NCBI GenBank assembly: GCA_965221655.1
Contig: OZ244906.1
Coordinates: forward strand, 496,001-560,000
Direction: 5' to 3'
DNA length: 64,000 bases
From: Bin107 sp965221655
GTDB taxonomy: Bacteria > UBA8248
The translations under genes were made by a program, and so were the position numbers. Under the pieces are notes generated by a model. The model had not been told where the DNA came from. It did not search any database and worked only from the letters and a program-made list of their open reading frames with translations. This document shows positions 40,874 through 49,522 of the stretch, one piece after another. Every line of letters begins with the position of its first letter. Position 1 is the stretch's first letter.

Positions 40874-42538
40874 TCAGCGCAGCGACAGGCCCGTGCGGCG
40901 CGGCATCTTGCGCAGGCGGTCGTAGCGCGCGACGGCGGGCTGGTCTGCGAGCGGTCTGGGTTCGTCGGCGAGATGTTGCTGGTGCACGTCGTCTGCAAAG
41001 CCCTCCATCCCGACGCGGGGCAGGGCTTTGCCGATGAAGCGCTCGATGTTCTTCACAGGTGTGATTTCGCCCGGCGACATGAGCGTCAGGGCGTAGCCGA
41101 TGCGACCCGCCCGCGCCGTTCTGCCGGCGCGGTGCACGTAGTCCTCGGGGTATTCGGGCACGTCGTAGTTGATGACGTGCGAGATGCCCGTAACGTCGAT
41201 GCCGCGCGAAACGATGTCCGTCGCCACGAGAATGCGGTGTCTGCCCGCGCGAAAGCCTTCGAGAGCGCGCTCTCTCTGGCGTTGGCTTCTGTCGGAGTGA
41301 ATCTTGGCGACGGGTATTTTCTCCCGCTCCAGGAAGTTGCACAGCTCGTCCGCTCCGGCCTTGGTGCGGGTGAATATGAGCACGCTCGTCGCGTCGCGCT
41401 TGCCCACTATTCCCAATACCCCCCTGGGCTTGTTCGACGCGCTGATGGGGTAGACGCCGTGGTGGATGCCCTCTGCCGGCGTGGAGGGCGGCGCGATGTT
41501 GATGCGCACCGGGTTGCTCACCGCGCGGTTCGCGAGGTCCTGAATCTTCGGCGGCATGGTGGCGGAGAAGAGCATGGTCTGGCGCTCGCGGGGCAGGCGC
41601 TTGAGGATGTCGGTGATCTCCTCGGCGAAGCCCATGTCCAGCATGCGGTCGGCCTCGTCGATGATGAGGACTTCCAGTTTCCGGAAGTGCACCGACTTTC
41701 TGTTGAGGTGGTCGAGCAGCCTGCCGGGCGTCGCCACGACGATGTCCACGTTTTCTTTGAAGACGCGAAACTGCGGCTCGTAATCCACCCCGCCGTAGAC
41801 GACGGCGCATGACGTTTCGAGGTGTTTGCCCAGGTTGTGGAACTGCTCGGAGACCTGGATGGCCAGCTCGCGCGTGGGCGTCAGCACCAGACAGCGCGTG
41901 CCCGCGCCGCCCTGGAGGCGTTCGAGCGTCGGCAGGGCGAACGAGGCCGTCTTGCCCGTGCCCGTCTGGGCGCAGCCGATGATGTCGCGGCCCCCCCGCG
42001 CGACGGGAATCACCTCGCGCTGGATGGGCGTAGGCGCGCCGAATCCCATGCCGCACACCCCGCGGAGGAGTTCCGGCATGAGGTCGAGCTCGCGAAAGCC
42101 CTCGGGTGCCTGGCTCGCGTCGAAGTCGCCCAGCCCCAGGTCGGCGGCGTCCTTGGTGTGGACGACGCCGTTGTAGGTTCCGCCCGGGTCCTTGGCGGGC
42201 TTTCGGCCCGCGCGCGCGGGGACGGCGGGCTCTTTCTTCCTGCGGCGTCTTCTCTTGGGCTTGGGGGCGGTCAGGGTCTGCTGGTCGTGGTTTTTTGTTT
42301 CCGTGGCTGTTGCGTTTTGCGTGTGCAAGGGTTCTCCATTATTTTGTCTGCGCCTGCGGCGCCTGCGTCTGCGTTTGGGGGGGTGCGCGTCGGCCTGCCC
42401 GGTGGCGGGACGCTCCTGGGCTTTCGGGGAGGCGGAGTGGGGCCTTTCGTCTTGGTTCGGCGATGCGGGGACAACGGATTCGCGAACCTGATCGGGAGCG
42501 GGGCTCCCGGGGACGTCTGGCTTCGTTGCGGGGCGCAT
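40874..42538 (-). CDS. DEAD-box RNA helicase (RhlE-like)
   Basis: ATP-dependent RNA helicase. 554 aa with a basic, low-complexity N-terminus of about 150 residues (KRRRRRRRRRQ, KPKRRRRRKK) that probably binds RNA. The Q motif is near GFGAPTPIQREVIPVA, Walker A is AQTGTGKTASF, the DEAD motif is IIDEADRMLDMGF, SAT is in LFSATMPPKI, and motif VI is HRAGRTARAG. The helicase core fits the RhlE group. I take the ATG at 42538; an in-frame start at 42568 is possible. Confidence 0.92.
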   Translation of the reverse strand: MRPATKPDVPGSPAPDQVRESVVPASPNQDERPHSASPKAQERPATGQADAHPPKRRRRRRRRRQNNGEPLHTQNATATETKNHDQQTLTAPKPKRRRRRKKEPAVPARAGRKPAKDPGGTYNGVVHTKDAADLGLGDFDASQAPEGFRELDLMPELLRGVCGMGFGAPTPIQREVIPVARGGRDIIGCAQTGTGKTASFALPTLERLQGGAGTRCLVLTPTRELAIQVSEQFHNLGKHLETSCAVVYGGVDYEPQFRVFKENVDIVVATPGRLLDHLNRKSVHFRKLEVLIIDEADRMLDMGFAEEITDILKRLPRERQTMLFSATMPPKIQDLANRAVSNPVRINIAPPSTPAEGIHHGVYPISASNKPRGVLGIVGKRDATSVLIFTRTKAGADELCNFLEREKIPVAKIHSDRSQRQRERALEGFRAGRHRILVATDIVSRGIDVTGISHVINYDVPEYPEDYVHRAGRTARAGRIGYALTLMSPGEITPVKNIERFIGKALPRVGMEGFADDVHQQHLADEPRPLADQPAVARYDRLRKMPRRTGLSLR

Positions 42539-42647
42539 GATGCGCTCTAGGTATCTGATAATCCTCACGGCGAGTGCTTATAGGGGAGATGCGGGCGTCT
42601 GTCAAGTCGAAAACGCCGCCCGCGCGCAAGGAGACGGAGGAGAGCGG

Positions 42648-43649
42648 ATGGGCAGGAAGGGAGTCGTTTTGTGGCATCAAGAGAGTATGGACGCGCGCGA
42701 GGTGCCCGAGTTTGCGCGCTGGTGCGAGGACGCGGGTATCGACTCGCTGTGGTTTCCCGAGACCTGGGTGCGCGATGCCGGCATCCTCATCGCCATGGCG
42801 GCGCAGTCGACGCAGCGCCTCACGCTGGGCTCCGCCGTGTTCAACGTCTATGGCCGGAGCCCGGGCTTGATGGCGCAGACGGCGGCCGAGCTCGACGTGC
42901 TGAGCGGGGGGCGCTTTCGCCTCGGGCTCGGCTCGAGCGGGCGCGCGGTGATCGAGAACTGGCACGGGGTGCCCTTCGGCAGTCCGCTGGGGCGCACGCG
43001 CGAGATGGTCGCCGCCCTGCGCCAGGCGTTTCGCGGCGATCGCGTCGCGCTCGACGGCGAGGTCTACCGCATGCGCGGCTTCAAGCTCAGGCGAAAGCCC
43101 CTGCAGGAGAGCCTGCCCATCTACCTGGGAGCGAACGGCCCGAACTACACGCGGCTCACCGGGGAGGTCGCCGACGGCTGGATTCCGTTTTGCGTCCCGT
43201 TTTCGAGAACCAGGGAAGCCATGCGGTTTCTCGAAGAGGGTGCGGAGGCGGCAGGGAGGAAGGCCTCTGAAATCGACGTGGCGCCCTTCGTCTACGCGGC
43301 ACCCTTCGAAGACCTCGCGCGTGCGCGCTCTCTCGTCAAGCCCGAACTCGGCTTCTACATCGGGGCGATGGGGGACTACTACCACGCCCAGCTCACGCGC
43401 TGGGGCTACGGCAAGGAGGCCGACGACATCCGCGCGGCCTGGCGCCGGGGCGGTCGCCGCGCGGCGGGCGAGGCGCTCACCGACGAGTTGGTGGACGAAC
43501 TTGCCGTCTGCGGCCCCCCCTCGCGGTGCCGCGAGATGTTGGCCGCCCTGCGCGAGGCGGGCATTACGCAGCCGCTGTTTCGGGTGCCCGATGAAGTGGA
43601 GCGAGACGACGTGCGGCGCGCCGTCGACATTCTGGGCGCACTCGAATGA
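42648..43649 (+). CDS. LLM-class flavin-dependent oxidoreductase
   Basis: 333-aa TIM-barrel oxidoreductase of the luciferase-like monooxygenase class, using FMN or F420. It has the N-terminal GVVLWHQESMDAREVPEFAR, SLWFPETWVRDAG, then the family block LDVLSGGRFRLGLGSS and IYLGANGPNYTRLTGEVADG. Those motifs resemble the F420-linked group (Mer/MSMEG-like), but the cofactor cannot be settled from sequence alone. The ATG at 42648 has GGAGGAG upstream. It is divergent from the helicase and convergent with the DinB gene. Confidence 0.85.
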   Translation: MGRKGVVLWHQESMDAREVPEFARWCEDAGIDSLWFPETWVRDAGILIAMAAQSTQRLTLGSAVFNVYGRSPGLMAQTAAELDVLSGGRFRLGLGSSGRAVIENWHGVPFGSPLGRTREMVAALRQAFRGDRVALDGEVYRMRGFKLRRKPLQESLPIYLGANGPNYTRLTGEVADGWIPFCVPFSRTREAMRFLEEGAEAAGRKASEIDVAPFVYAAPFEDLARARSLVKPELGFYIGAMGDYYHAQLTRWGYGKEADDIRAAWRRGGRRAAGEALTDELVDELAVCGPPSRCREMLAALREAGITQPLFRVPDEVERDDVRRAVDILGALE

Positions 43650-43651
43650 AC

Positions 43652-44176
43652 CTACCTGGGGTATCGCCCCCAGCCAGCAACGTGGCCTCTCAGATAATGG
43701 ATTTGCCCCGCGTGCGCGAGGTGATCGGCCAGGTATCTCCCCAGGGCGATGCCGATGCGGATGTCGCCTTCGCCCGCGAAGTCCGGTTTCTCGCGGTCGA
43801 GGTCTTCGGGTTCGAGTCTCGCGAGGCAGGCGAGCGTGCGTTGGCGCACCGCCTCGAAATAGCCTGTGAGCGCCGCCTTCTCGACCCGGAGGGCGAGTAC
43901 TTGCCCCATCGTGTCGCCCACGCCGTCCGCGGCGGGGTCGGGCGGCAGGCCGAAGCGCTCGTGCCACCCCTCTTGCGTCCAGAGTTGTTCGGTTTCGCCG
44001 ATGAACGCGAACGTCCTGTCCTCAAAGCGCGTCATATGCCATAGCAGCCAGCCCATCGGGTTGTCGTGGGGGCCGGTCTGTACCATCAGGTCCGCGTCGT
44101 CGATGTCCGCCATGGCCTCGCGCAGCCTCTCGGCGTAGGCTTCAAGGCGCTCGGCGATGAGCGTCGTCGCGTCCAT
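43652..44176 (-). CDS. DinB-family metalloprotein
   Basis: 174-aa four-helix bundle of the DinB/YfiT superfamily. Metal ligands are probably the His in WLLWHMTRFEDRTFAFIG near 48 and the two in DHLAHAGQIHYLRGH near 155. Members include thiol-S-transferases (bacillithiol, mycothiol or glutathione type) and uncharacterised proteins, so the substrate is unknown. It ends 2 bp from the flavin oxidoreductase on the other strand. It lies downstream of the selenoprotein in the same direction (54 bp), so they may be co-transcribed. Confidence 0.82.
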   Translation of the reverse strand: MDATTLIAERLEAYAERLREAMADIDDADLMVQTGPHDNPMGWLLWHMTRFEDRTFAFIGETEQLWTQEGWHERFGLPPDPAADGVGDTMGQVLALRVEKAALTGYFEAVRQRTLACLARLEPEDLDREKPDFAGEGDIRIGIALGRYLADHLAHAGQIHYLRGHVAGWGRYPR

Positions 44177-44230
44177 GTCGGTTGTCCTCCCCTCGTGCGC
44201 GTGGAGGTGAAAGACACCTGCGAGCGCGAA

Positions 44231-44923
44231 CTAGATGCCCGTGCCCGCGCGAGCGGTGAAGATGGTGTGCTCCATTTTCGGGAGTCCCGCGAAAGCAGGG
44301 TCTTCGTTCACCATCTCGGCCAGATACTGGTCCACGTACTCGGCGTTCGACCAGGTGCACTTGTAGGCCACCTTGCCGTCCTTGCCGACGAGCCAGATGG
44401 TGTTGGGCAGGTCGCCGAGCATGGCATGCACTTTCTGGTCCATCTCGTCGACGAGAATGTGGGTCGCCATGTTCTTGATGTCGGCGAGTTCCTGGGCGTA
44501 GCCGCGCTTGTGCTCGTAGGACTCGTGGTTTCTGATTTCGGGAAAGCCGCGCTCGCCCGCGTGGGGTTCGCGCACGTAGAGGTTGAATACCACCACGTCG
44601 CGCTCCGCGTATTTCTCCTGCAACTCCTCGTAGAACGGCACCTGCCGCCTGTAGGGCGGTCAGGTGATGGCCCCTGTGGTGATCACCACGTATTTCTTCC
44701 CCAGGTAGTCGGCCATACGGTGGACGTTTCCGTGAATGTCCTTGAGCGCGAAGTCGGGAAAGCGTGCGCCGGGAGGGAGGATGTCCGGGAATTTTTGATA
44801 AAAACTCTTGACCCGCTTGCTCGTGACGAGTTTGATGGTCTTCCACAGGTTCAGGTATTGCCAGGACCAAAAACCCGCCATCGGCCCCCAGGGCTTCGAG
44901 GCGAAATCGTTGGCTGGTCTCAT
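44231..44923 (-). CDS. Deiodinase-like thioredoxin-fold selenoprotein with in-frame UGA
   Basis: 230 codons read through an in-frame UGA at 44662-44660 as selenocysteine (residue 88). The frame is identical on both sides. The redox motif reads GAIT-U-PPYRRQ, as in iodothyronine deiodinase-family proteins (GSxT-U-PPF/Y), and the downstream VVFNLYVREPHAGE matches the deiodinase VYIxEAHxxDGW region. Upstream is FPDFALKDIHGNVHRMADYL, a thioredoxin-like start, and the C-terminal half continues with IWLVGKDGKVAYKCTW. The ATG at 44923 has AGGAG 9 bp before. A hairpin of SECIS type begins 11 nt after the UGA. Bacterial homologues are probably peroxiredoxin- or reductase-like; a role in iodine metabolism is not implied. 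A gene finder unaware of Sec would split it in two. Confidence 0.85.
44634..44649 (-). promoter_or_regulatory. Candidate bacterial SECIS hairpin
   Basis: On the minus strand GGCGGC (44649-44644) pairs with GCCGTT (44639-44634) as four G-C pairs plus two G-U, with a four-base loop AGGT (44643-44640). The stem starts 11 nt after the UGA and the loop G lies 18 nt after it, within the 16-37 nt window known for bacterial SECIS. The stem-loop core GCAGGT is the same as in the E. coli fdhF SECIS as I remember it. It lies inside the coding region, as in bacteria. Confidence 0.7.
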
Positions 44924-45142
44924 GTGGGCGAACTCCTCTCTTGATGCGGCGAATTGTCGCAGGGTGGATTCTTCTCCTGAATCTTTACCCAATCGCGCGG
45001 CGAAAGACAACCACCCGCACCCGGAGAAAAAAGCATGCCCAGAAGAAAAAGGGGCGCTCTCTCCGCACCGGTTCAGGGGGTTGTTTCGATCAAGCGCAAA
45101 AGCGCACGAAAAAGCCGCGCGCAGTGGGGGCATCGGTGCGCG

Positions 45143-45871
45143 CTAGGAGAAATCAAACCCGAGTTGGGGGTCGGGCTCGGGAGGGGTGGTTTCTTCCGCG
45201 GGTTGCGGGGCGGAGCGCGGTGGCGTGCGGGAGCGCGGTGGTTTTTCGCTCTTGCGCGCGGGTTGCGGGGCTTGCGTCGCGGGGGTGCCCCTTGGCGCTT
45301 CGCAAGCGGCTTGCTCTCCGCCGAGGGCGGCGTCGAACGCCGCACGCAGGTTCGGGGGTTTTCGCCAGGCGGCGGGAGGTGTTTGTGGGCGCTCCTTGCC
45401 CTTCGCGCCCATGAGCCCGGCTTTTAAATTTTCGATGCGCGCGTAAAAACCCGGGCTGTGCGGCGTGGAGGGGATGCCGAGCAGTTTTCTGTCCACGTGG
45501 TGCATGAGCTCGTGGAGGAGGGTGTCCAGAAACGTCTTGCCTGCCACGACCTGCCCGCGGACGGCGGTGAGGTTCGCGATGCCGATGGCCCCGTTCGCGA
45601 AGTAGTAGACCCCGTATTCCTTGTAGGCGAGCCTGCCCCCGCGCATCCTGTGGGGCTGGTGCTCGTCCAGCACGCGCAGGCGCGCGCGTTCGATGCCCAG
45701 TGTGCGGCAGACGTTGTCGAGCAGCCTCTGGCCCAGGGCTTCGCGCTCGCGCGCTCCCGTGGAGGCGACGATCCTGCGGGTGAGGGCGCATTCTGCCTGC
45801 GTGGGGTGGTAATCGAGCGCGAAGAACTTATTCGAACGCCTGAAGTCTGGCGTGTCGCGTCGCCTGCCCAT
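45143..45871 (-). CDS. Putative zinc-dependent metallopeptidase with Pro/Arg-rich tail
   Basis: 242 aa. The only catalytic motif is HELMHHVD (HExxH) near residue 120, in a short SprT-like or minigluzincin-like core: FLDTLLHELMHHVDRKLLG. Residues 1-110 carry YFANGAIGIANLTAVRGQV. The C-terminal 85 residues are low-complexity and rich in Pro, Arg and Thr (ARKSEKPPRSRTPPRSAPQ) and end PQLGFDFS. It is cytoplasmic (no signal). Function unknown. It lies 80 bp upstream of the Gfo/Idh stop, on the same strand. Confidence 0.65.
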   Translation of the reverse strand: MGRRRDTPDFRRSNKFFALDYHPTQAECALTRRIVASTGAREREALGQRLLDNVCRTLGIERARLRVLDEHQPHRMRGGRLAYKEYGVYYFANGAIGIANLTAVRGQVVAGKTFLDTLLHELMHHVDRKLLGIPSTPHSPGFYARIENLKAGLMGAKGKERPQTPPAAWRKPPNLRAAFDAALGGEQAACEAPRGTPATQAPQPARKSEKPPRSRTPPRSAPQPAEETTPPEPDPQLGFDFS

Positions 45872-45951
45872 GCGAGCGCGGCTCCCGGGCGGAGCGCGGC
45901 GGAGGCTGACGGCCGCAATGATACGCGAAGCGCATCCCCGTGGCGAGGGGC

Positions 45952-46989
45952 CTAGTCGTTCGCCAGAACCTCCTCGATGGTCACGATGCGCCGTTCGGCG
46001 TTGCTCTTGAGTATCGCCCGCATGATGGCGAGTGCGCGCACGCCGTGGCGGCCGGTGACTTCGGGGTCCCTGTCCTCTCTGATCGCGTCGACCAGATCGT
46101 CGAACTGCTCGCGGTTGGCGAGAAGTCTCCCCTCTACCAGGTCGTGGTCGAGGTCCACGGTTTGCGCCTCCACGCCGCCCATCATGTCGACCGGTCGCTT
46201 GAGAACGGGGTTTTCGGTGGTTGAGAGGCTCAGGTTCGCCTCGGTGCCCTGGACGTCAAAGGCAAAATGAAACGGAGCGAGGTAGCTGCCCGAAATGCAG
46301 CCCAGAAGACCGCTCTCGAAGCGCAGGATGGCGGCGGCGGCGTCCTCCTGGGGGTTGGGGCCGCCCACCTTGGCGCAGACGGCGCTCACCTCGGCCACGT
46401 TGCCGAAGAGGTATTCCATCACGTCGCCCAGGTGGATGGTGTAGCTGTAGAGCGGCCCGCCGGGGTTTTCCGTAGCGTTCCACCGCATGCTGTCGGGGCC
46501 GGCGGTGAAGCCGTGGTTGTTCGAAAAGGTGGCGACCGTGTAGTTCACCAGCCCCAAGTCTCCGCCCTCGACAATTTGTTTCGCTTTTCGGAACATCGGC
46601 CAGCGGCGAAAGTTCTGCCCCATGTGGAGCTTGACGCCAAAGTCCTTGCAGGCCTGCTCGACGGCTTTTGCGTCCGAGACGCTCAGAGCCATGGGTTTTT
46701 CGAGATGCACGTGCTTGCCGGCGCGTGCGGCGCCCAAGGCAATTTCCTTGTGCACGGAATTCGCCGTGGCGATGACGACGGCCTCGGTCTCCGGATCGGC
46801 CATCACCTCCTCGATCGAGGCGAAGTCTCGTCCGCCGTATTTGGCTACGAACTCCGCACGAGAGGAAGGCGTGCGCGCGAAGCCGCCGCTCACGCGCACC
46901 TTGCCCGACGCCAGTGCGGCGTCGGCCAGCACGGCGCCCCACCACCCGAGCCCGATGAAGGCCATGCCGATTTTGGGGAAATCGCTCAT
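45952..46989 (-). CDS. Gfo/Idh/MocA-family oxidoreductase
   Basis: 345-aa NAD(P)-dependent dehydrogenase. The Rossmann motif is IGLGWWGAVLADAAL, followed by VVIATANSVHKEIALGAARA and the active-site EKPMALSVSDAKAVE (the catalytic Lys of the EKP motif). C-terminal alpha/beta domain with NHGFTAGPDSMRWNATENPG and GGPLYSYTIHLGDVMEYLFG. Substrate is probably a sugar or cyclitol, but cannot be read. It follows the crotonase gene by 36 bp on the same strand, preceded by GAGGAG, so the two look like an operon. Confidence 0.88.
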   Translation of the reverse strand: MSDFPKIGMAFIGLGWWGAVLADAALASGKVRVSGGFARTPSSRAEFVAKYGGRDFASIEEVMADPETEAVVIATANSVHKEIALGAARAGKHVHLEKPMALSVSDAKAVEQACKDFGVKLHMGQNFRRWPMFRKAKQIVEGGDLGLVNYTVATFSNNHGFTAGPDSMRWNATENPGGPLYSYTIHLGDVMEYLFGNVAEVSAVCAKVGGPNPQEDAAAAILRFESGLLGCISGSYLAPFHFAFDVQGTEANLSLSTTENPVLKRPVDMMGGVEAQTVDLDHDLVEGRLLANREQFDDLVDAIREDRDPEVTGRHGVRALAIMRAILKSNAERRIVTIEEVLAND

Positions 46990-47025
46990 CCGTCGCTCCT
47001 CGTGAAGACGGCTGGGCAGGGCGCG

Positions 47026-47793
47026 CTAGCGGCCCTGCCACGTGGGTTTTCGCTTCTCGCTGAAGGCCGCCAGCCCCTCGCGCGTGTCCTCGGAGGTTTG
47101 GAGGCGGTAGCTGAGGAGCTTGGCCATATTGATGCCCTCGCGCACGTCGGGGGTTCTGAGACCCTTGAGCACGGCCTCCTTGGTGTGGCGCACCGCGAGC
47201 GGCGCGTTCTCGTTGAGGAGGGCGGCCATGGCGTGGGCTTCTTCCATCAGCGCATCGGGCGCGACGACCTTGTTCACCATGCCCCAGCGCTCGGCCTCTT
47301 GGGCGGAAATGTTTCTGCCCGTGAGCAGGAACTCCATGGCGATGGCGGGCGGAATGGTCTTGGGCAGGCGCTGGTGTCCGCCCAGGCTCATCGCGCCGTA
47401 CTTGGGCTGGGGATAACCGAATATGGCGTTCTCCGACGCGATGCGGATGTCGCACGCCAGCACGAACGAACACCCCCCGCCGAAGGCGTAGCCGTTCACC
47501 GCGGCGATGATGGGCTTGTAGATTTCGAGCTCGCCGTACCACACGGTGGGCGAGTCGTGATCGTGGTACTGGCCGTCGCTTTCGATGACCGTGTTGAGGT
47601 CGTGCCCCGCGCAGAACGCGCGATCGCCCGCACCGGTCACGATGGCCGTCCAGGCGTTTTCGTCTGCGGAGAACGCGCGGAAGACCTCGTAGAGTTCGTC
47701 CACCATCTCCTCGGTGTAGGAGTTGAGCTTCTCGGGACGGTTGAGAGTGATGGTGGCTGTCTTGTCGCGCACTTCATAGAGGATGAGGCTCAT
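47026..47793 (-). CDS. Crotonase-superfamily protein (enoyl-CoA hydratase-like)
   Basis: 255 aa with oxyanion-hole motifs AFCAGHDLN and AVNGYAFGGGCSFVLACDI, and IRIASENAIFGYPQPKYGAM. In classical enoyl-CoA hydratases the Glu144 lies in a PE dipeptide; here it is PQ (GYPQP), while the second Glu (AMEFLLTG) is kept. So this may be an isomerase, decarboxylase or other crotonase rather than a true hydratase. Start at 47793 with AGGAG upstream. Neighbour of a Gfo/Idh dehydrogenase. Confidence 0.85.
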   Translation of the reverse strand: MSLILYEVRDKTATITLNRPEKLNSYTEEMVDELYEVFRAFSADENAWTAIVTGAGDRAFCAGHDLNTVIESDGQYHDHDSPTVWYGELEIYKPIIAAVNGYAFGGGCSFVLACDIRIASENAIFGYPQPKYGAMSLGGHQRLPKTIPPAIAMEFLLTGRNISAQEAERWGMVNKVVAPDALMEEAHAMAALLNENAPLAVRHTKEAVLKGLRTPDVREGINMAKLLSYRLQTSEDTREGLAAFSEKRKPTWQGR

Positions 47794-48117
47794 CGGCGCT
47801 TCTCCTTATGCGGGTTGCCTGCTTGGTCCGAAGGTAGCGGGGCGGGCGTGCGAAGTCAACGCAGGCCACAGCCGTACCGGGAGGCAGTGAGGCAGAGCCC
47901 CATGTCGCTGCTTCGGGAGAGGCCGGAATACGCAGAATCGCCTGCCCGTGGGCGTTTTCTTGACATGCCTCGGTGCGGGTGCTAGCGTCGCCGCGAAAAT
48001 CCGTTGTGCCGACGCTCCGAGGCGGCAGCGAGGTTTCAGGCGAAAATCCCCGCTTTTTGGGGAAGAGGCGCCGGCCGCGGGCTGGAGAAATATATCGAAT
48101 CCATATAATGGTTTATG

Positions 48118-48146
48118 TTGTAAGTAATTGTTTTTGATTTTATAAT
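48118..48146 (+). promoter_or_regulatory. Promoter of the M24 peptidase gene
   Basis: TTGTAA (48118-48123), exactly 17 bp spacer, perfect TATAAT (48141-48146). Predicted start near 48153 gives a leader of about 68 nt. Confidence 0.6.
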
Positions 48147-48174
48147 GTGTTTTGTTCACTTGCAAGCAGGCGTA

Positions 48175-48189
48175 TGCTCTATATGAGCA
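48175..48189 (+). promoter_or_regulatory. Inverted repeat in the M24 gene leader
   Basis: TGCTC-TATAT-GAGCA between the transcription start and the start codon. It is placed where a repressor (for example GntR-type) could block transcription, or could form a short RNA hairpin. No regulator gene is adjacent. Confidence 0.35.
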
Positions 48190-48220
48190 CACACCCTTGG
48201 TTCCCGAGGAGGCGGACGCA

Positions 48221-49459
48221 ATGACGGACTACCCCACGTGGGCGCGCGGCTCGATGATGGTCGACTGGGAGCACCGCATCGACATGGACCGCATGAGAAG
48301 AGAGCGCGTCGAGAAGACCCAGGCGGCCATGAAGGAGCAGGGCATCGACGCCCTCATCCTGTGGAAGGACGAGAACGTGCGCTACCTGACGAGTGCGCGC
48401 GTCATCATGATCCAGTACCGCTCCTCCACCACCTACGGCGTACTGCTCCACCAGGAGGGCAACCCCACGCTGCTGGCCTCGAGCGGTGAGGCACACCGCA
48501 TCGAGGAGTGCATGCCCTGGATAGACGACTACGTGCCCATCGGCATTCTGGAGGAGCCGGGGTTGGTCGAGCACACGGTGCGCGAAGACATCAAGAAGCG
48601 CTTTGACGAGTGGGGGGTGTCCGGCGGCGTCATCGGCCTGGATGGCCACACGTTCACCCAGAGGGCGATGATCGAAAAATACTTCCCCGAAGCCACCTTC
48701 GTGGACGGCGAGAAGTTCATGTACATGAGCCGGGTGCAGAAGACGCCCGACGAGATCGCCTGCCTCCATCAGGCGTGCGCGATTGCCGACGCCGTGACCA
48801 TGACGGCGCTCGACCATGCCGTGCCGGGCGTACGTGAATACGACGTGGCCGCAGAGGCGATGAAGACGCTCTTCACCCACGGCGGGGAGTTCGGGCACCT
48901 GGCCTCTCCCTTCGTGGCCTCGGGCGAGCACATGGCGCCGCCGACGCGCTTTCCCACCGACAAGATTATCCGCAACGGCGACATCGTGTTCATCGACATC
49001 GGAGCGTGCTGGAACGGCTACTTCGGCGACTGCGGACGCGCGAAGGTGGCGGGCGGCCCGCCGCACCCGATGCAGCGCAAGGTCTACACGACGGTCTACA
49101 AGGCGCTCAGGGCCGGCATCGAGAAGATGCGCCCCGGCTACACGAACGACGACTCCGCGGCGGAGTTCCTCGAGGTGGCGCGCTCGGCGGGCCTGGAGGA
49201 GAATTTTATCAAACTCTTCATCGGCCACGGCTGCGGCATATCGCCCAACGAGCCGCCCTACGTGGGAGAGGTGATGCCCGGGGCCGAGAGCGTGGACTTC
49301 GTGCCGGGGATGACGTTCGCCATCGAACCGCTCATCTTCGTGCCGGGTATTCCCGGTGGTGCGGGCGTGCGCATTGAGGATCATATTCTCGTGACCGAGG
49401 ACGAACCGGTCTACATGACGCGCGCTCCCTACTGCGAAGAGCTCATCGAGCAGGACTGA
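48221..49459 (+). CDS. M24-family aminopeptidase (Xaa-Pro type)
   Basis: 412-aa pita-bread metallopeptidase. The N-terminal creatinase-like domain (MKEQGIDALILWKDENVRYL) is followed by the catalytic domain with metal ligands Asp in DIVFIDIGACWNGYFGDCGR, His in FIGHGCGISPNEPPYVGE and Glu in MTFAIEPLIF. Substrate may be X-Pro peptides or a creatine-like amidine. The ATG at 48221 has GAGGAGG upstream. It is followed by an EamA transporter at 64 bp, perhaps for the product. Confidence 0.88.
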   Translation: MTDYPTWARGSMMVDWEHRIDMDRMRRERVEKTQAAMKEQGIDALILWKDENVRYLTSARVIMIQYRSSTTYGVLLHQEGNPTLLASSGEAHRIEECMPWIDDYVPIGILEEPGLVEHTVREDIKKRFDEWGVSGGVIGLDGHTFTQRAMIEKYFPEATFVDGEKFMYMSRVQKTPDEIACLHQACAIADAVTMTALDHAVPGVREYDVAAEAMKTLFTHGGEFGHLASPFVASGEHMAPPTRFPTDKIIRNGDIVFIDIGACWNGYFGDCGRAKVAGGPPHPMQRKVYTTVYKALRAGIEKMRPGYTNDDSAAEFLEVARSAGLEENFIKLFIGHGCGISPNEPPYVGEVMPGAESVDFVPGMTFAIEPLIFVPGIPGGAGVRIEDHILVTEDEPVYMTRAPYCEELIEQD

Positions 49460-49522
49460 GCGCGCGCCCGCGCGTCCCTGGGCGGTGCGGGGGCGTCTTT
49501 TCGTGGTGAGACGGGGGGTGCG

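Larger units (their letters stand above)
47794..48220. other. Divergent intergenic region with an AT-rich patch
   Basis: 427 bp between the crotonase gene and the M24 peptidase gene. Much of it is GC-rich, but 48085-48170 is markedly AT-rich, carrying a strong promoter for the peptidase gene. A second promoter-like TTGACA-17-TAGCGT lies at 47962-47990 on the plus strand. No coding frame is supported. Confidence 0.6.

Noticed and set aside
44642..44662. Stop codon splitting the 44.2-44.9 kb gene into two separate genes or a pseudogene
   Set aside because: The UGA is in frame, sits at the redox Cys position of a selenoprotein family and is followed by a SECIS-like hairpin, so readthrough as Sec is favoured.
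48104..48109. A second TATAAT as promoter before the M24 gene
   Set aside because: No acceptable -35 lies 16-18 bp upstream; the TATAAT at 48141 has a better partner and spacing.
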